DNA from: Zelopaecilomyces penicillatus
Lineage: Eukaryota > Ascomycota > Sordariomycetes > Hypocreales > Pseudodiploosporaceae
DNA: 64,000 nt
Assembly: GCA_005765155.1 (NCBI GenBank)
Contig: VCCP01000008.1
Span: 1,984,001 to 2,048,000, forward strand
Direction: 5' to 3'
Shown: positions 50,446 to 62,900 of the stretch, piece after piece
Position numbering within the stretch: the first letter of the stretch is position 1
Layout: the number at the start of each line of letters is the position of its first letter
The notes under the pieces: model-generated
Database searches by the model: none
The model's input: the letters and a program-made list of their open reading frames with translations, nothing else
What the model was told of the DNA's origin: nothing
Translations under genes and position numbers: made by a program

Positions 50446-52392
50446 TCACACTATTTCAATTCGAATGCCCTTTGAACTATGCTTTGATTTCCCAATTAAT
50501 TCATCATGGTCATACTCCACATCTGACTGGGCAGTCTTATATAACTTCATATATGGGAGAACCGAGAGTGAGAGTCGAGCTATACATATATATATTTCAG
50601 CATATGCAAGCCTATAAGACAGTATGTTAGTAAGCCCTACAAGCTATATAAATGTTGCTATTAACTCACTGCATGCCAATACATTGGCGGGTGCCCTTCG
50701 AAAATGATAGAAGATATGGATTTAGATCCACACGCTTCTTACCGGTGTCGTTAATCCAACGCTCAGGGAGGAACTCAAAGGCGTTATAAAAGATAGATTC
50801 ATCGGAGTGAGTGATGAATGCTGACATGCCGATTGCGTAGTTTCGAGGGATTGTATATGCGATTTCCACTTCCTTCCTCGAGTTTAAGGGTCGCCAGCGA
50901 CCTTTATACTTTAACTCCTGATGTGTGGCAATTCTAGGCAAGCGTTGCGAAATGCCATATGATAGACGAAGCCCTTCATGAACAACAGCTGATAGATATG
51001 GGAGCTTTTCGAGAGTTGACCAGCTGGGAAACTTCTTCGAGTCAGGGATGTTTGCATTTAGCTCAGCTAGCAGCTTTTGGTACACCGAGGGTTTCGCAAG
51101 AAGCTGATAGGTTAAGAAGCTCAGCATCGCAGCAGTTGTCTCCGTTCCACCAATTACCATAGCGATTCCTTCTTGATGAAGACGCTTAATGCTCTTTTCC
51201 TGCTCTGGAAGGTCTGAATTAATAAGTTCAGAGAATACAGTCGGACGACGTTCACAAGGACCAGCATCAAACTCGGCTGTTACTTCTCTAACTCTATTTA
51301 AAGTTTCCACCTAACTAATATATTAAAACATAAAGTTCCTCAGCAAATTAGAATTCAAATAACGTACCTCAGAAAAGATCAGGAAAGACCATATTTTATA
51401 GCTAACCCTCTTAAGAATAGCCCTATATTTTTTGTCAATTGTTAATGAACCATAAAACCAACTCAGGCACATACATCGGAAACCACTCAAAAATATAACG
51501 CATCCATGGAAAATGCCGCATAATATGAGATACACTGAAAAAGAAGCTAATAGGGTCTACATAGTTTCTGTCGAAACCATCTTGTTTAAGGAAGCCACTG
51601 CTTATACCAAAGCAATACTCTGTAATGGTATCGGTGGTCAGGCAGCTAAAGGCAGCTCTGGCTAGGAATGGTCCACGACCACGATATGCTAGCAGCTTAT
51701 CGCAAAGAGTTTGGACATTGGTGTGAATGAGATGCTCTAGCTTCGTGATCTGGGCGCGGCCAAAAAACTTATTTAGCGCTGAACGGCGTATACGATGGTG
51801 TGTATGGTCGATTGTGCCGAACCCGGACTAATAAACTTAGTAGCTATAGCCTTAGGTGTGATTAGATCTTACCATAGGTACGCTAATACGTATAGTTAGC
51901 AATGAAGCTTGACAGCTTAAGAAAAGGTGTTTCAAGATCTTACGTAGGGAATCCAGTAAGGAAGTGGACTGCCTTATCTCTCTTCGCGTTTCCTGAAGTA
52001 TAGATAACGTGAATAAAGTTGGGGTCACTGCAGTGCAATTCATCGGGGTTGATACGAATGATGGGTCCTATTAAGGTTAAGGTTAAATATTAACTGAATA
52101 CTTGCAATAAGAACAACAACTTCAACATACCATATGTCTTGTGGAGTTTGTGGATTTGGCGGGTATATCGACCACCAAGAAAAACATCATACCAAAGTTC
52201 ATAGGAATACGAAGCGGCAGCAAGTTTAGGGCCAGGGAACCCAGAAAGAGGGTGCAAAGTAACTCTGTAAAGGGCCAAAGAAAGAGAATAAACCACGTAG
52301 GTTATGCCTAGTAGAAAAGAAACCCCCCAGACAAGGTCGGGTTTGCAGCTGGGCCAGACCAGCAGGTCTAACAAAGATTGAAAGCACATCAT
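50446..52392 (-). pseudogene. Cytochrome P450, probably damaged
   Basis: Five exons can be read on the minus strand: 52392-52131, 52067-51944, 51827-51368, 51310-50670 and 50611-50446. The N-terminus has a membrane anchor and PLSGFPGPKLAA (proline hinge). Later motifs are present: GFGTIDHTHHRIRRSALNKF (C-helix), GGTETTA (I-helix), EGLR (ExxR), FLPERW, and FSKGTRQCIG with the heme Cys; the last exon ends properly. Two places do not fit. Joining exons 2 and 3 is off by one base, and exon 3 changes frame near 51445, with stops in the expected frame. So this is most likely a gene with two small indels; an alternative exon structure cannot be excluded. It would be a microsomal monooxygenase, tandem with the IDO-like gene. 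Confidence 0.65.
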
Positions 52393-53701
52393 GATTTAGC
52401 TGAGCAGCAAATTATAGGTCGGATAGCATTGACACTGTTATTGGGGGGGATATTTGGTTAAGTAAACGAATTGCTTCCGGAGTATCTTCACAAGAGTGTA
52501 ACCAAGAAGTCTAAAAACGCTACCCTACCCAATCCGATATTTATTGCTGGCACAGCCGGCCTGGGCCTATAAAAGTGGCGGTGAGGAAGAAGAATACCAC
52601 CGTTTCAAAATGAAATCTCAAATTTTCAAGCAAAGACATGTCTTATGTCTTACCTTTACATTTTGTTGTCAGTCAACTGAGTCGCGGACTGCATGAGATG
52701 TAGCGCTAAATATATGGGGCCGCTTATATAATACTAAAGTTTCTTTTCCATTGCAGGGTGCCATTGTATCTGCCGAAATTTTCTTCAGAACACAAGGGAA
52801 GTACCTGGAGGAAAAAGAAGCAGAATCAAACTAAGATCATTCTCAACATAAATCTAATAAGAGGTAGCAGCCGCCATATAACGGTTCGAGCTGGGTATAT
52901 TAACAACCTAATTAGGTGACTACTATAAGTATCGTAAAGCTAAAGAAGAAAGGAGAGCTCAGGGAGCTCTGCCCCTAAGCTTGTCCGATGTAATCTCGCT
53001 TATCGGCGGACCCCCGCCATCCTGGCTAGGACTATAGCGAGAGTGCCGACCGAGCGTCATCCAGGCCCAGCCCATTACACGCCATCATCTCTTGCAATTA
53101 AAAACTGAATATTTGGCTGGTTATTTATATATTATAATAGCTGCTACTGCCCTACTTTATGACTTGGCAGCTTGGTCGCTCTGTCTCTAACATGTATTAC
53201 ACCTAATTTAACATAATATCTCTGTAACTTTCATGCACAGATGGCTAACCATAGATGGCCTATGGGTTTTTAAAGCGATATAAAGAGAATATATAAGGGA
53301 GGGCGGAGGTTGCTGAGACCAACAAGTTATAGTGAAATATTGGTTGTTAAAAGCTATCTCCCAGTTTTATTAGCCATTGATATACTTTAACCTTCTAGAA
53401 ATTTTTTTATTAGCTAGGCTGTTCTACTATTTATAATAGTACATATTAATATCTTTATATATTTGTTCTATTACTTAAGCTAATACTATAACTAGGATAT
53501 TCTCAGGAACTGATGCTGTAAAGTTGTCTAGTTTCCCTGTTCGTATATTAAATGCAACATCTTGAGCATCGCAATGAATTAGGATTTATCCTCATTCCTC
53601 AGCTTGGATGATTAGGGCTTGGCTTGTTCATACCCCAGCGCAAGCCTTTATTACTTGTTCTATTGCATTCCAATCCTCGCTAGCTATACCTATATCTGAC
53701 C
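52393..53701. other. Intergenic between P450 and IDO-like gene, with a possible relic
   Basis: Holds the P450 promoter on the left. At about 53510-53700 the minus strand reads as a protein-like stretch with several stops (IASEDWNAIEQVIKACAGV, later LIHCDAQDVAFNIRTGKL), perhaps a gene relic of unknown family. No intact gene. Confidence 0.4.
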
Positions 53702-55281
53702 TTAAATGGTTTGTTTGAACCTTGCATCCATCACCTCGTATAGAGGTCTCCATATTGCATCTGTATCAGCCTCAGACCCACCGACCATAGAGGCTCCTGC
53801 AGTCATCGGAAAGCGCTCTGGCGCTGATGCCTGTAAATATGGCATTGCGCGGGATTTATGGACGGCTCGAAACACCTGTGACTTAATCAACATCTCGTTC
53901 AGAAGCAGGCTTGAAGAGTACGAATTGTATTAAGGGACTTACCCGCATCTCTTTAACCAAGGTACAGAAGCGAGCCTTTACAGCTTCATCCTCACTTATG
54001 TTACCCAGTCCTCGTCTGAGACAATGCTGTTGTAGTGCTGAAAAGAACCGTCTTTGGTTAATAGAAATGTGTCTATGCATGTGCTCTTTGGAAAGGTACT
54101 GCTCGAGCCCAAGGAAAGCATCTATTGCCTGCATGATTGGCAACTGGCTCCCAGAGAGACCATCAAAAATGATCAAACTGCCTTGTATTGTTTTTCCAGC
54201 TCCCCAGCCGTGTATGCCCTGCACGTATCGCATCCAAGCAGAATAAGAGACTTGTGAACCGTGCATCCGTCTGTACAAATGTCGAAGCAAGATTTTGAGA
54301 TGTTTTATTACGTCGTCAAGATATCTGCAAGCAGCTGCTTTGTCACCACGTTCAAATTCAATGATAGCCTTGATCATAGCGATATAAATGGGGAGAGCCT
54401 ATTAATGATTATCAGTATGCGTATGCTATACACGCTGCTTTTGACAGGTATCAGTAGGACGCTCGCTCTTACTTTCGTTTCCGCATCGAGAAAGGTTTTG
54501 CAGAAAACTTCTTCTGCCTGCATAATGCTTTTATCCATGCCGACATTGATCTTGTACACGAGTTCCTTGCCCCCATTAAAGTTGTAGATCACATTTGACA
54601 TCATATTGCCACCATCAGAAGATATATCGAAATGCTCTGTCAAATATCTCCAGGGTAGTTCGAGCTCTTCTGGAAAATTTACGACTTGTTCCAGTTGAGC
54701 AACTCTCACAATAGGATTTATCGCCCATCTGTCAGAATCTGATTAGATCAGTTGATTCTTCTGACAATTCAGAGGTCTTACCTATATGCATGACGTAGGC
54801 AAGCAATGCAGGCATAAAAGCCATTATACTGGCTATTAGGAAAATTGGTACGGGGACCAGTTTTTACCGACATTAGGATGGCTTCAACGTCTTCCAATTC
54901 AATAGATTTCGTAAGCAAGCGTTGCATCTTCAAACGAAATTGTTTTCGGTGAACCTGATTGCTTTCATCATTTAGAGACACCTCATTTGTTGATAAGTTT
55001 GGTGCCATAGACTGGTAGATGTCTTTATAGGGGCGTAGCGCTGCCGGCCATTCATCATGATTCGCTTCAGGTGGCCAATAACTAGCGCCATCCTCGTCAA
55101 CAACTGTCAGAAAGGCCGAAAGGACTCCGTGTTCCTTATTCCAATCCCTGAAGCTTCGCAAAATTAAAGTTTTGTTGTTATTGCGGATCGCTGTCCACGA
55201 GTAGTTAAAATGCTTGAAAACTTGTAGAAATGCCAGTAACATTGGGAGGGTTACGGCTAATGCCACAATTAACGTCAGCAT
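53702..55281 (-). CDS. Indoleamine 2,3-dioxygenase-like heme enzyme with N-terminal membrane segment
   Basis: Four exons, 55281-54782, 54728-54473, 54398-53943 and 53875-53702, with introns of 53, 74 and 67 bp, join in a clean frame to 461 aa. The N-terminus (about residues 2-22) is a hydrophobic segment. The rest follows the IDO-type pattern: HAYRWAINP, ELPWRYL, the FDGLSGSQLPIMQAIDAFLG stretch matching the GGSAGQS..Q..D..LG region of IDO, and MRVFRAVHKSRAMPYL with the candidate proximal heme His, ending in a PERFPMTAG tail. Canonical IDO opens the indole ring of tryptophan; this divergent, membrane-tethered form may act on another indole or pyrrole substrate (inference). It is divergent from the O-methyltransferase and tandem with a P450. 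Confidence 0.75.
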
Positions 55282-57142
55282 GATATCGACGCGGGTATGT
55301 ATCGGGGGGGGGGGTTATTGGTTACACTGTTGCAGTCTAGGGCGAACCCAGCCTGTTATATAACAAGTCAAGTATCGATCACCAGTATACTGTGAGTTTC
55401 CCACCATGCTTAGTTTGGGCTTAATAATACCACCAGCAATTCTTGAAAGAATTATGGCCAGTAGTTTAGGATGAGACCTTGACCTGTCATTTGTTCTTGT
55501 CTTACAACGTGTCTAATGGAAATTATTATGAGTTAATGCACGGCGAAGCTTGCGATCTTCCCCCTTGTCGTCTCCCACAGCATATTGTAGTCAACCCCCG
55601 AATCGGAGACCAGCAGGCAACGATTCGAATGTAGTAGACAACGGTTTTCCATGGCTTTTGTAACATTTATATTACTAGGGCAAGATCATTCGGTCGTAGA
55701 TGGTACATTTTCTCGTGGAAAGATATCTACTGAATCATTACTGAGCGCGCCGAGGACAACACGGTGCAATGACATGATAGCGACTAGCGATGAACTAGAG
55801 CTACCTGAACGTTCACGCTAGCCGTTATTGTTGATCGAGAGGATTCGATAGCATTTTTCGCTAATTAAGGGGAATAATTTAAAGAGCTAACAGGGACACG
55901 GTATCCATATTCGCTTCCCGTTATGCTGCGGGCGGTGGGTTGGATCAACTGTTGTGTCAGACATATCTCGGCTGCCAGTGGAGGGCTTTTTTGGTTTCTG
56001 AGACATCTGCTGACTCGTGAATGCAAACAACTCAACACAGCGCATCTGTGGCTAACCCTATTCTGCGTTAGTCACCAGTACTCATGACACGTGCTGCTTC
56101 TCAAGTATATTATTTGCTCTGTCTTGCATCGAGACCCGCCTTGGGCGTTCTCTCCACTCTTTTAGTGTGTAACATCTCACTAATATGCCCCAGTTAGCTT
56201 GGTGAAAGTATAATGTAATTGTTAGATTGTATAGCGAAAGGGTAGGGATCAACGCTAACACATTATGTGTATGTAGAGTTCTGATGAGCTTGCCCCTGTT
56301 CTGGACCATGATGCAGATCTCCGGGACTCGGCAATGAAGTGGGCGAGGAACAGCTGGGATATGTAGGGTGGGTCTCTTGTCAGCAACTATCCTACTACAG
56401 GATGAGCAAACTTTCTAACATTGCTTTTTACAACAGCACGATACGCATTGTATTACAAACGATTCTTCGTCCACGACTCGTGTCAGATAAGCTGTCTAGT
56501 CTACTCGCAGTATAATTTGCTACATTCAGTCCCTCTTTCGCCTGTTAATTGGATCATCTCAGGGAACTCACTGAAAGCACCTTTCCTTGATTTCCGCTTC
56601 CGCCTTATCACCCGTGCAGGTGTTCTGGGTCATTAACTACTGTTAGACACGGCGGGGCAGCGACTAGTTCGGCGTCGATATCAAGCGCACGGAGTATTGC
56701 AAAGATAGCATACCTGAAATAGCTTATGAAAGTCAAGAAGAACACGACTGTAGGGGAGCCGAAGATTGAGATAATATGTCGGTAGAGTACATGCTTCGAG
56801 TACCAGGTAGCCTTTTGCTTTTGTCCATTAGACGAGCTGAGTCTAGACTTTCAGAAGTAACCGAAACCATGCCAGTCCCCGGTTCCGTAAAAGCTACTAG
56901 TTTCAGTTTCAAAGCGTGGCGACCAATCATCAAAGCCTGGAAGGCAAAAACAGCTCACGGCCGACGCGCTTCGGGATCTGCGTAATATGTAACAACGCAT
57001 CTTCTCTGGCAAGGTTGTATCGTTGTTGAAAAAAAGTGGTGCGTGGCGAAAATGTAATATAAATGCCACATCATGTGCTCCTTCTGTACAATCGCACCCA
57101 AGTTTGGCTAGTCCTTTGAAACTGTTCAAGGCACGCTGTAAC
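55282..57142. promoter_or_regulatory. Divergent intergenic region of the IDO-like and O-methyltransferase genes
   Basis: 1.86 kb with no gene. It must contain the promoters of both flanking genes, which are transcribed away from each other. A G-run lies at about 55306-55315. No regulator site can be named with confidence. Confidence 0.5.
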
Positions 57143-58581
57143 ATGTCAACCATGGAGCCAACATCATGTAATATGGACGAGCTGCTAACTGCAGCTGAAG
57201 AAATCTTGAGTGGAGTCAAATCGCTGGCCAAGTGCGATGATGAAGACCGCCAGAAATTGATTGCGAAATGTTACGCGCTCGCATCTAGCCTGGAAACTCC
57301 AAGGGAAACCATGTTGAGACATTGCTGGGCACAGGTGATATTCGTCGTTGCGGATAGACGCGTGGAACTATCAGCTAATCAGTGTGTCACGCATAGCCGG
57401 GAGTTATCGCCACCATCAACTTTGGTATTGCGACTAAGCTTTGGGTTCTCATGGCGAGCAATGGTAATATACCCCAGCGAGTGCCAGATCTGGCAGCAGA
57501 GCTCTGTATTGACGCAGTGCTTCTTCGTAAGTCAACTGGCCTACTTCTAAGCGCTCGCCCAAACTGATAGTTTTACATGCCGACTTATGCGCCACTTTGG
57601 GGCCATGGGCTATATTACTGAAGTCGGCGAAGATGAATATATGCCAACGCCATTCTCTCTGGCATTGTGCAGTCCTTATATCCAAAGTGGCTACCTTGCA
57701 ACGTGAGTCATGTCTGATTGATGTTAGAAACACCATCATGGCTAAATTTTATTTCAGAGTGGCATGTACAAGCGCAGCGTCCATGAAGTTTCATGAATTC
57801 GCTAAGAAAGGACAATGGAAGAACCCTACAGATGCTTCTAATACAGCATTGATGTATGTTTATGGAACCGATATGGATTATTTCTCATGGGCTCAGCATC
57901 AGGGCTACGCGACTCAGTTCAACGATCTCATGATCGGGTGCCGTATTGGTTTAACCCCATGGATGTCACCAACTTTCTTCCCTGTGCGGGAGAAGCTTCT
58001 GAATGGAGCAGACACAGACCCGGAATCGTGTTTTCTCGTTGATATTGGTGGCAACGTTGGTCACAATCTTCTACAGTTAAAGAAGCTTTTCCCTGAAACC
58101 CCTGGTAAATTGGTCCTCCAAGACTTACCAGCGGTAATTAGCCAAATCAAAGACCTCGATCCCTCCATCGTGAGGATGAGTTATGACTTCCATACAGAGC
58201 AGCCTATAAAAGGTGAAGAGAGAGACACCTTCCCACCATTCCAGTTTCTGGCTAATCGATGCAGGGGCTCGTGCTTATTATATGCGACGGATTCTCCATG
58301 ATTGGCCGGACGACGTCTGTGCTTCTATACTTTCTCGAGTTAAGGCAGCAATGCGCAAAGGATACAGCAAACTACTGATTCAAGAGAGTGTTGTTCCACC
58401 TACTGGTGCAGGCTGGGAGACAACATCACTTGACGTATTAATGCTCACACTCTTCTCCTCAGAGGAGCGAACACTGGGAGCATGGTATAATCTTATCGAG
58501 GGCAAGGCAGGCTTGAGAATTAATAAAATATGGTATTCAGGCGGAGATATTGAAAGCGTGCTCGAGTGTGAGCTTCCGTAG
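57143..58581 (+). CDS. O-methyltransferase (plant/fungal caffeate-OMT-like), with a suspicious splice acceptor
   Basis: Exons 57143-57334, 57397-57526, 57579-57702, 57758-58212 and 58265-58581 give 405 aa. Family features in order: LETPRETMLRHCW, then GVIATINFGIATKLW (dimer region), RLMRHFGAMGYITEV, the SAM motif LVDIGGNVGHNLLQL, and YYMRRILHDWPDD with the catalytic His. Introns 1, 3 and 4 have normal borders. Intron 2 has a normal GTAAGT donor, but the only acceptor that keeps the frame is CAT at 57576-57578; with CAG there it would be perfect. The nearest real AG (57570) shifts the frame. So the gene may be inactive or mis-spliced. A SAM-dependent O-methylation of a cluster product is the likely ancestral role. 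Confidence 0.75.
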
Positions 58582-59912
58582 TAACTGCGGTTAAATAGAT
58601 ATACAAACGCAAGCGATCACTTCCAACATAAAGAAAACTGGAACCTACCATTAATACTCCTGCCTGCCATTATAAATATATACAATTAACAAGAAAGTTT
58701 TTTATAAAAATGCTTGGGAGATTCAAAGAGCGGTATAGATACTGGTGAGACATTTATATCGCCTTAAAACCCCCCTCTTCTATAATATTATAAGCTGAAG
58801 TTATATTAGTAATAGCTTCGCTTTTTGCTTATAGTATTAATTCAGCCGCTTTTAAAGGGTATACAGCTGATATAATTTAGCCCTAGTAATAATAATATAA
58901 ACCTTTTTACTTTAAAAAGGCTATCTTTATAAGGTGCAATAAGTATTATAATAATAATAATCTATATATCTAATAATAATAATCTATATAAGAAATAATC
59001 TAATAAAAATAACAGATATTTTATATAATAGAATAAAAAAGAAGTTAAATAGAAAGATTAATATTAATTAACTATAAGATAAGATAAGGCTTCTTATTAT
59101 AATCTAATCTACCTCTTATATACTAAGCCCTTTTTATATAAAGAAGGAGTTATATCACAACCTAATAATATAGTTATATAAGTAAGCCAGTTATATAACT
59201 CTAATAATAATAATATAAATATAATATTTAATAAATTCTTAAAAGATAAAATTAATAAAAAGGTTTTATATTAATAGATAAGTTAAGGTATTTTAAGTAA
59301 TAGGTTTATTATATTAATAATAGATATAGAATATTATAACCAGGTCTTAAGTATTAATATAGGGAGTTAATAAAGTTAATATAATAATATAAAACTTATT
59401 ATAATTTTATAATAAAGGCTATAGCTAAAGCTAGTAGTTAAAGTAATAGAAGAAAGATAGGATAATTATCTAAAGTAAAGTTTATAGAAAAGAAGAGAGA
59501 AGTGATTAAATTACTAATATAGAAAAGAAGAAGAATATAATTAGGATCCTTTTATCTTTTATATTTATTTAATTCTAAGATAATTTAGAATTATTTAAGA
59601 TATTTTAAATAACTATTTGGAATTATTAAGTATTCTAAATATTAAAGCAGAAAGTAAGTATTAATCTATCCTTATTTATTATATAGCAGGCTTCTTTTAT
59701 ATAAAAAGAGATAGAATTAAATATAATTAATTATAAAGAGAATTCTAGATATAGCTATATAGGACTGTATAGCTTCTATCGATTAATTAATAATAAGATT
59801 TATACTTAAGCTAAGTTATTTTTCCTTTATACCCTTTAGATATAAAAGGCTATTAAAGCCCAGATAATTAATAGTCTTCTGGGTTATATATTATAATCAG
59901 GTACCTAGGTAC
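58582..59912. other. A/T-rich repeat-derived region with an LTR fragment
   Basis: The sequence turns A/T-rich soon after the methyltransferase stop. At about 59153-59200 it starts like the Gypsy LTR (TATCACAACCTAATAAT), and from about 59205 to 59400 it matches the reverse complement of the LTR end, so a rearranged LTR piece is present. No gene. Confidence 0.5.
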
Positions 59913-62900
59913 TTTAATAGCTGGGTTAAACACACCCTCTTACTAGTTAACTAAGCTATAGCTATATAAGCTGCACTTAAAGGGATTAAACTATATAAAT
60001 AAATAGGCCATACCCGGGCCATTTAAACAGACAGATATCATCGAATTCAAGTTTTTTTTTCCCTTTCTACCCAAGAATTCTCTAGTATATTTAAAAGACT
60101 AGCTATTAAAAAGCTATCTTCTTTATCTAATCAATTATAGGATAATTAATTAATCCCTTAAGTTTAATTTATTATATCACTGCTTTATAGCTTTTCTTAC
60201 TTATTTAATCCTTGTAGATTATACTAGCTATATAATTACCCTAAAATCACCCTATAGTTCTATAGGTAATATTAGTATTATTATATATATTATTTTCCTT
60301 TTATCAAAACTGATAATTAAGACAGGGGGATATCTTATTTACTTTACTATTAAAAGGATCAATTAATACCAAACCAATAATATAATATATTTAAGGGTAC
60401 TTTCAAGCTATTATAAGGATTAGTCTAAGAAGAATTATTATAAATACCCTTATAAGACCTTTTAATCAGTATAATCAAAAGATACCTTTAAAAATAATAA
60501 CCTAAAAATCTAAAAATAAAAGAGCTAAGCTTATTTATTAAAAGATTTAAAGTCTATAAAGCAGGGATATTATATACTATCCTAATTAAATAATAAGGTA
60601 TTATTAATTTCTTTTCTATTAGAATCTAATATTATAGAATATTAAACTATTAAAAGAAAAAACAAAGAAATATTTAATCCTAAGATAAGCTTTTACCTAG
60701 AATATATATAAAAGATAACTTATATATTGAATATTAGATTAAAAAGGCAGGGTATCCTAAACTTATTAATTTTATTTAATTAAAATATAAATAAGTATAA
60801 GAAGAACTATTATAGATAATCAGCTTATATAGCTTTTAATATTAATTACCTGATTAATAATAAGTAGTATTAGCTATATATTAACCCTTAGTTTTGCTTT
60901 TTTATACTATAGATTAGTATTCTAATAATTTAACTAATCTTAGGAAATATTTTTATCTCTCTTCTCTCCTTATAGGTCTTATCCTTAATACTAAAGAAGC
61001 TTCCTATTTAAGAGCAATCTTAGTATTTTAAAAATAAGATATTATTTAATTATAATAATATAGGAACCATTATCCTTAATTTAAGTATAATACCTATCCT
61101 TAAAGGAAAGGTTTTGTACTAATATCAGGATATAATTAATAAGGTATTATTATATAAAAGTTAAGATAACTCCTTCTTAGATTGGATATCCAAATACCTT
61201 TATAATAAAAAGCCTTTATTACTATTTAATCTTCTTAGTATACTATTAATCCCTAGTTTAAATAAATACTCTCTATATTAAAGAAGAAAACCTTTAAATA
61301 GCTTTAACTCTATTATTAAAATTACCACTCCTAAGATTATTACCCCTAATATCCTTACTTTAAGCACTCCTTTACTTAATATAATATCTATTATAAATTC
61401 TAATAGCCCTTCCTCTAATAGACCAGGCTTACAATTAATTAATCAATTAAGGGATAATATTATTAAGAGTTTTTAATAAAGTATTATTAAGATTAATATT
61501 ATTCTTTTTAATAATCTTAAGGATATCCTTACTATAAATAAACCTAAAAGATATATTATTAATCTTAAGCTTATTAAATACTTTAATAGAACTAATATTA
61601 TTAAATACCTTTTAAGCTATAAGCTTAAGATAAAAGATAATAATATAACTAATAAGGAGAAATATAATTACTTTATATATTATATAATCAATACTTATAA
61701 AGATATTATCCAGGGACTTATCTATAACCTCTTATAAGTAAAAGCTAAAAAAGCATTAAAAAACCATTTCTTTAAAGAAGATATATAATAATTAAGATTA
61801 TATAAAGATTATTTAAAAGCACTTAAATAATAATACCTAGAGTCTATTAAAGATATTCTAGACTAGCTTAATAAATATAGATTTTATACTTCCTAATATA
61901 ATTCAAATTAAAAGAACTTAAAACTATTATCTTATATATTATATAAGATTATATTAATAAGGCTTCTTATTAAGGTTATCCAAGCAAATTCTATTAGTAA
62001 TCCCTATAAACTCAAGAAGATACTATATAAGCAGCTCTAAGGATACTTTAATAGTTAAATAACTATCAGACTGGCTATTAAATAATACAAGACTTCTAAT
62101 AGTCTTAGGAATCAGGTAAATATAATTACTATCAGGGCAATACTTAATCAAGTCATTATAATAAAGAATCCAATTATACAGGACCTTTATCTTAAAGAAA
62201 AGTTCTTTTTAACTATTACTAAGATTATATCCCTTAAAGCTAAGCTAATAGATATAGAAGAGTTAACTAAGCTTATTAATAATCTTAAGATTAATATAGC
62301 TATCAAGGAAGATATTACTTAAATAATCACTAAAATATAAGCGGGCATTAATATATATATTAATAAGGATCCATAATATAAAGGTTTAATAAGTTTTTTA
62401 TTTAATTAAATAATATTTAATCTTAGTAATAGTAAGGATTTTAATATCTTCTCTCTTTAAGGGAGATAGAATAAGAATAATTACTAATATTATAACTTAT
62501 TAAGCTATTTTCTCTTCTACTATAATAAATTAATATATAATACTAAATTTAAGTTCTATATATATAATTTATATACTAGGATATTAAACCTAGAATATAT
62601 TATAAGCTAGAGTATAATTCCTTCTATTATTATATAATAATTCCTTAAGATAAAAGAATACTATTAAAAGCTTATAATAGTTTAAGCTATTAACTTTCTT
62701 GATTATATAATTATATCCCTTATCCCCTTGATTAAAGCTAGAGCCCCTTAATACTTTGAATAAGTATTAAATAAATATAAAGGTATAATCTTTAAAAAAT
62801 ATATCCCTTATTTAGGCTTTAAATAATAACCTATAAAGTTATAATACTTAGATATTATATCTAATAAAAATATAATCCAAATTTCTTTTATATTATTCTC

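Noticed and set aside
56082..56985. Short frames in the divergent IDO/methyltransferase interval
   Set aside because: Both strands show equally short frames, without motifs or consistent splice sites.
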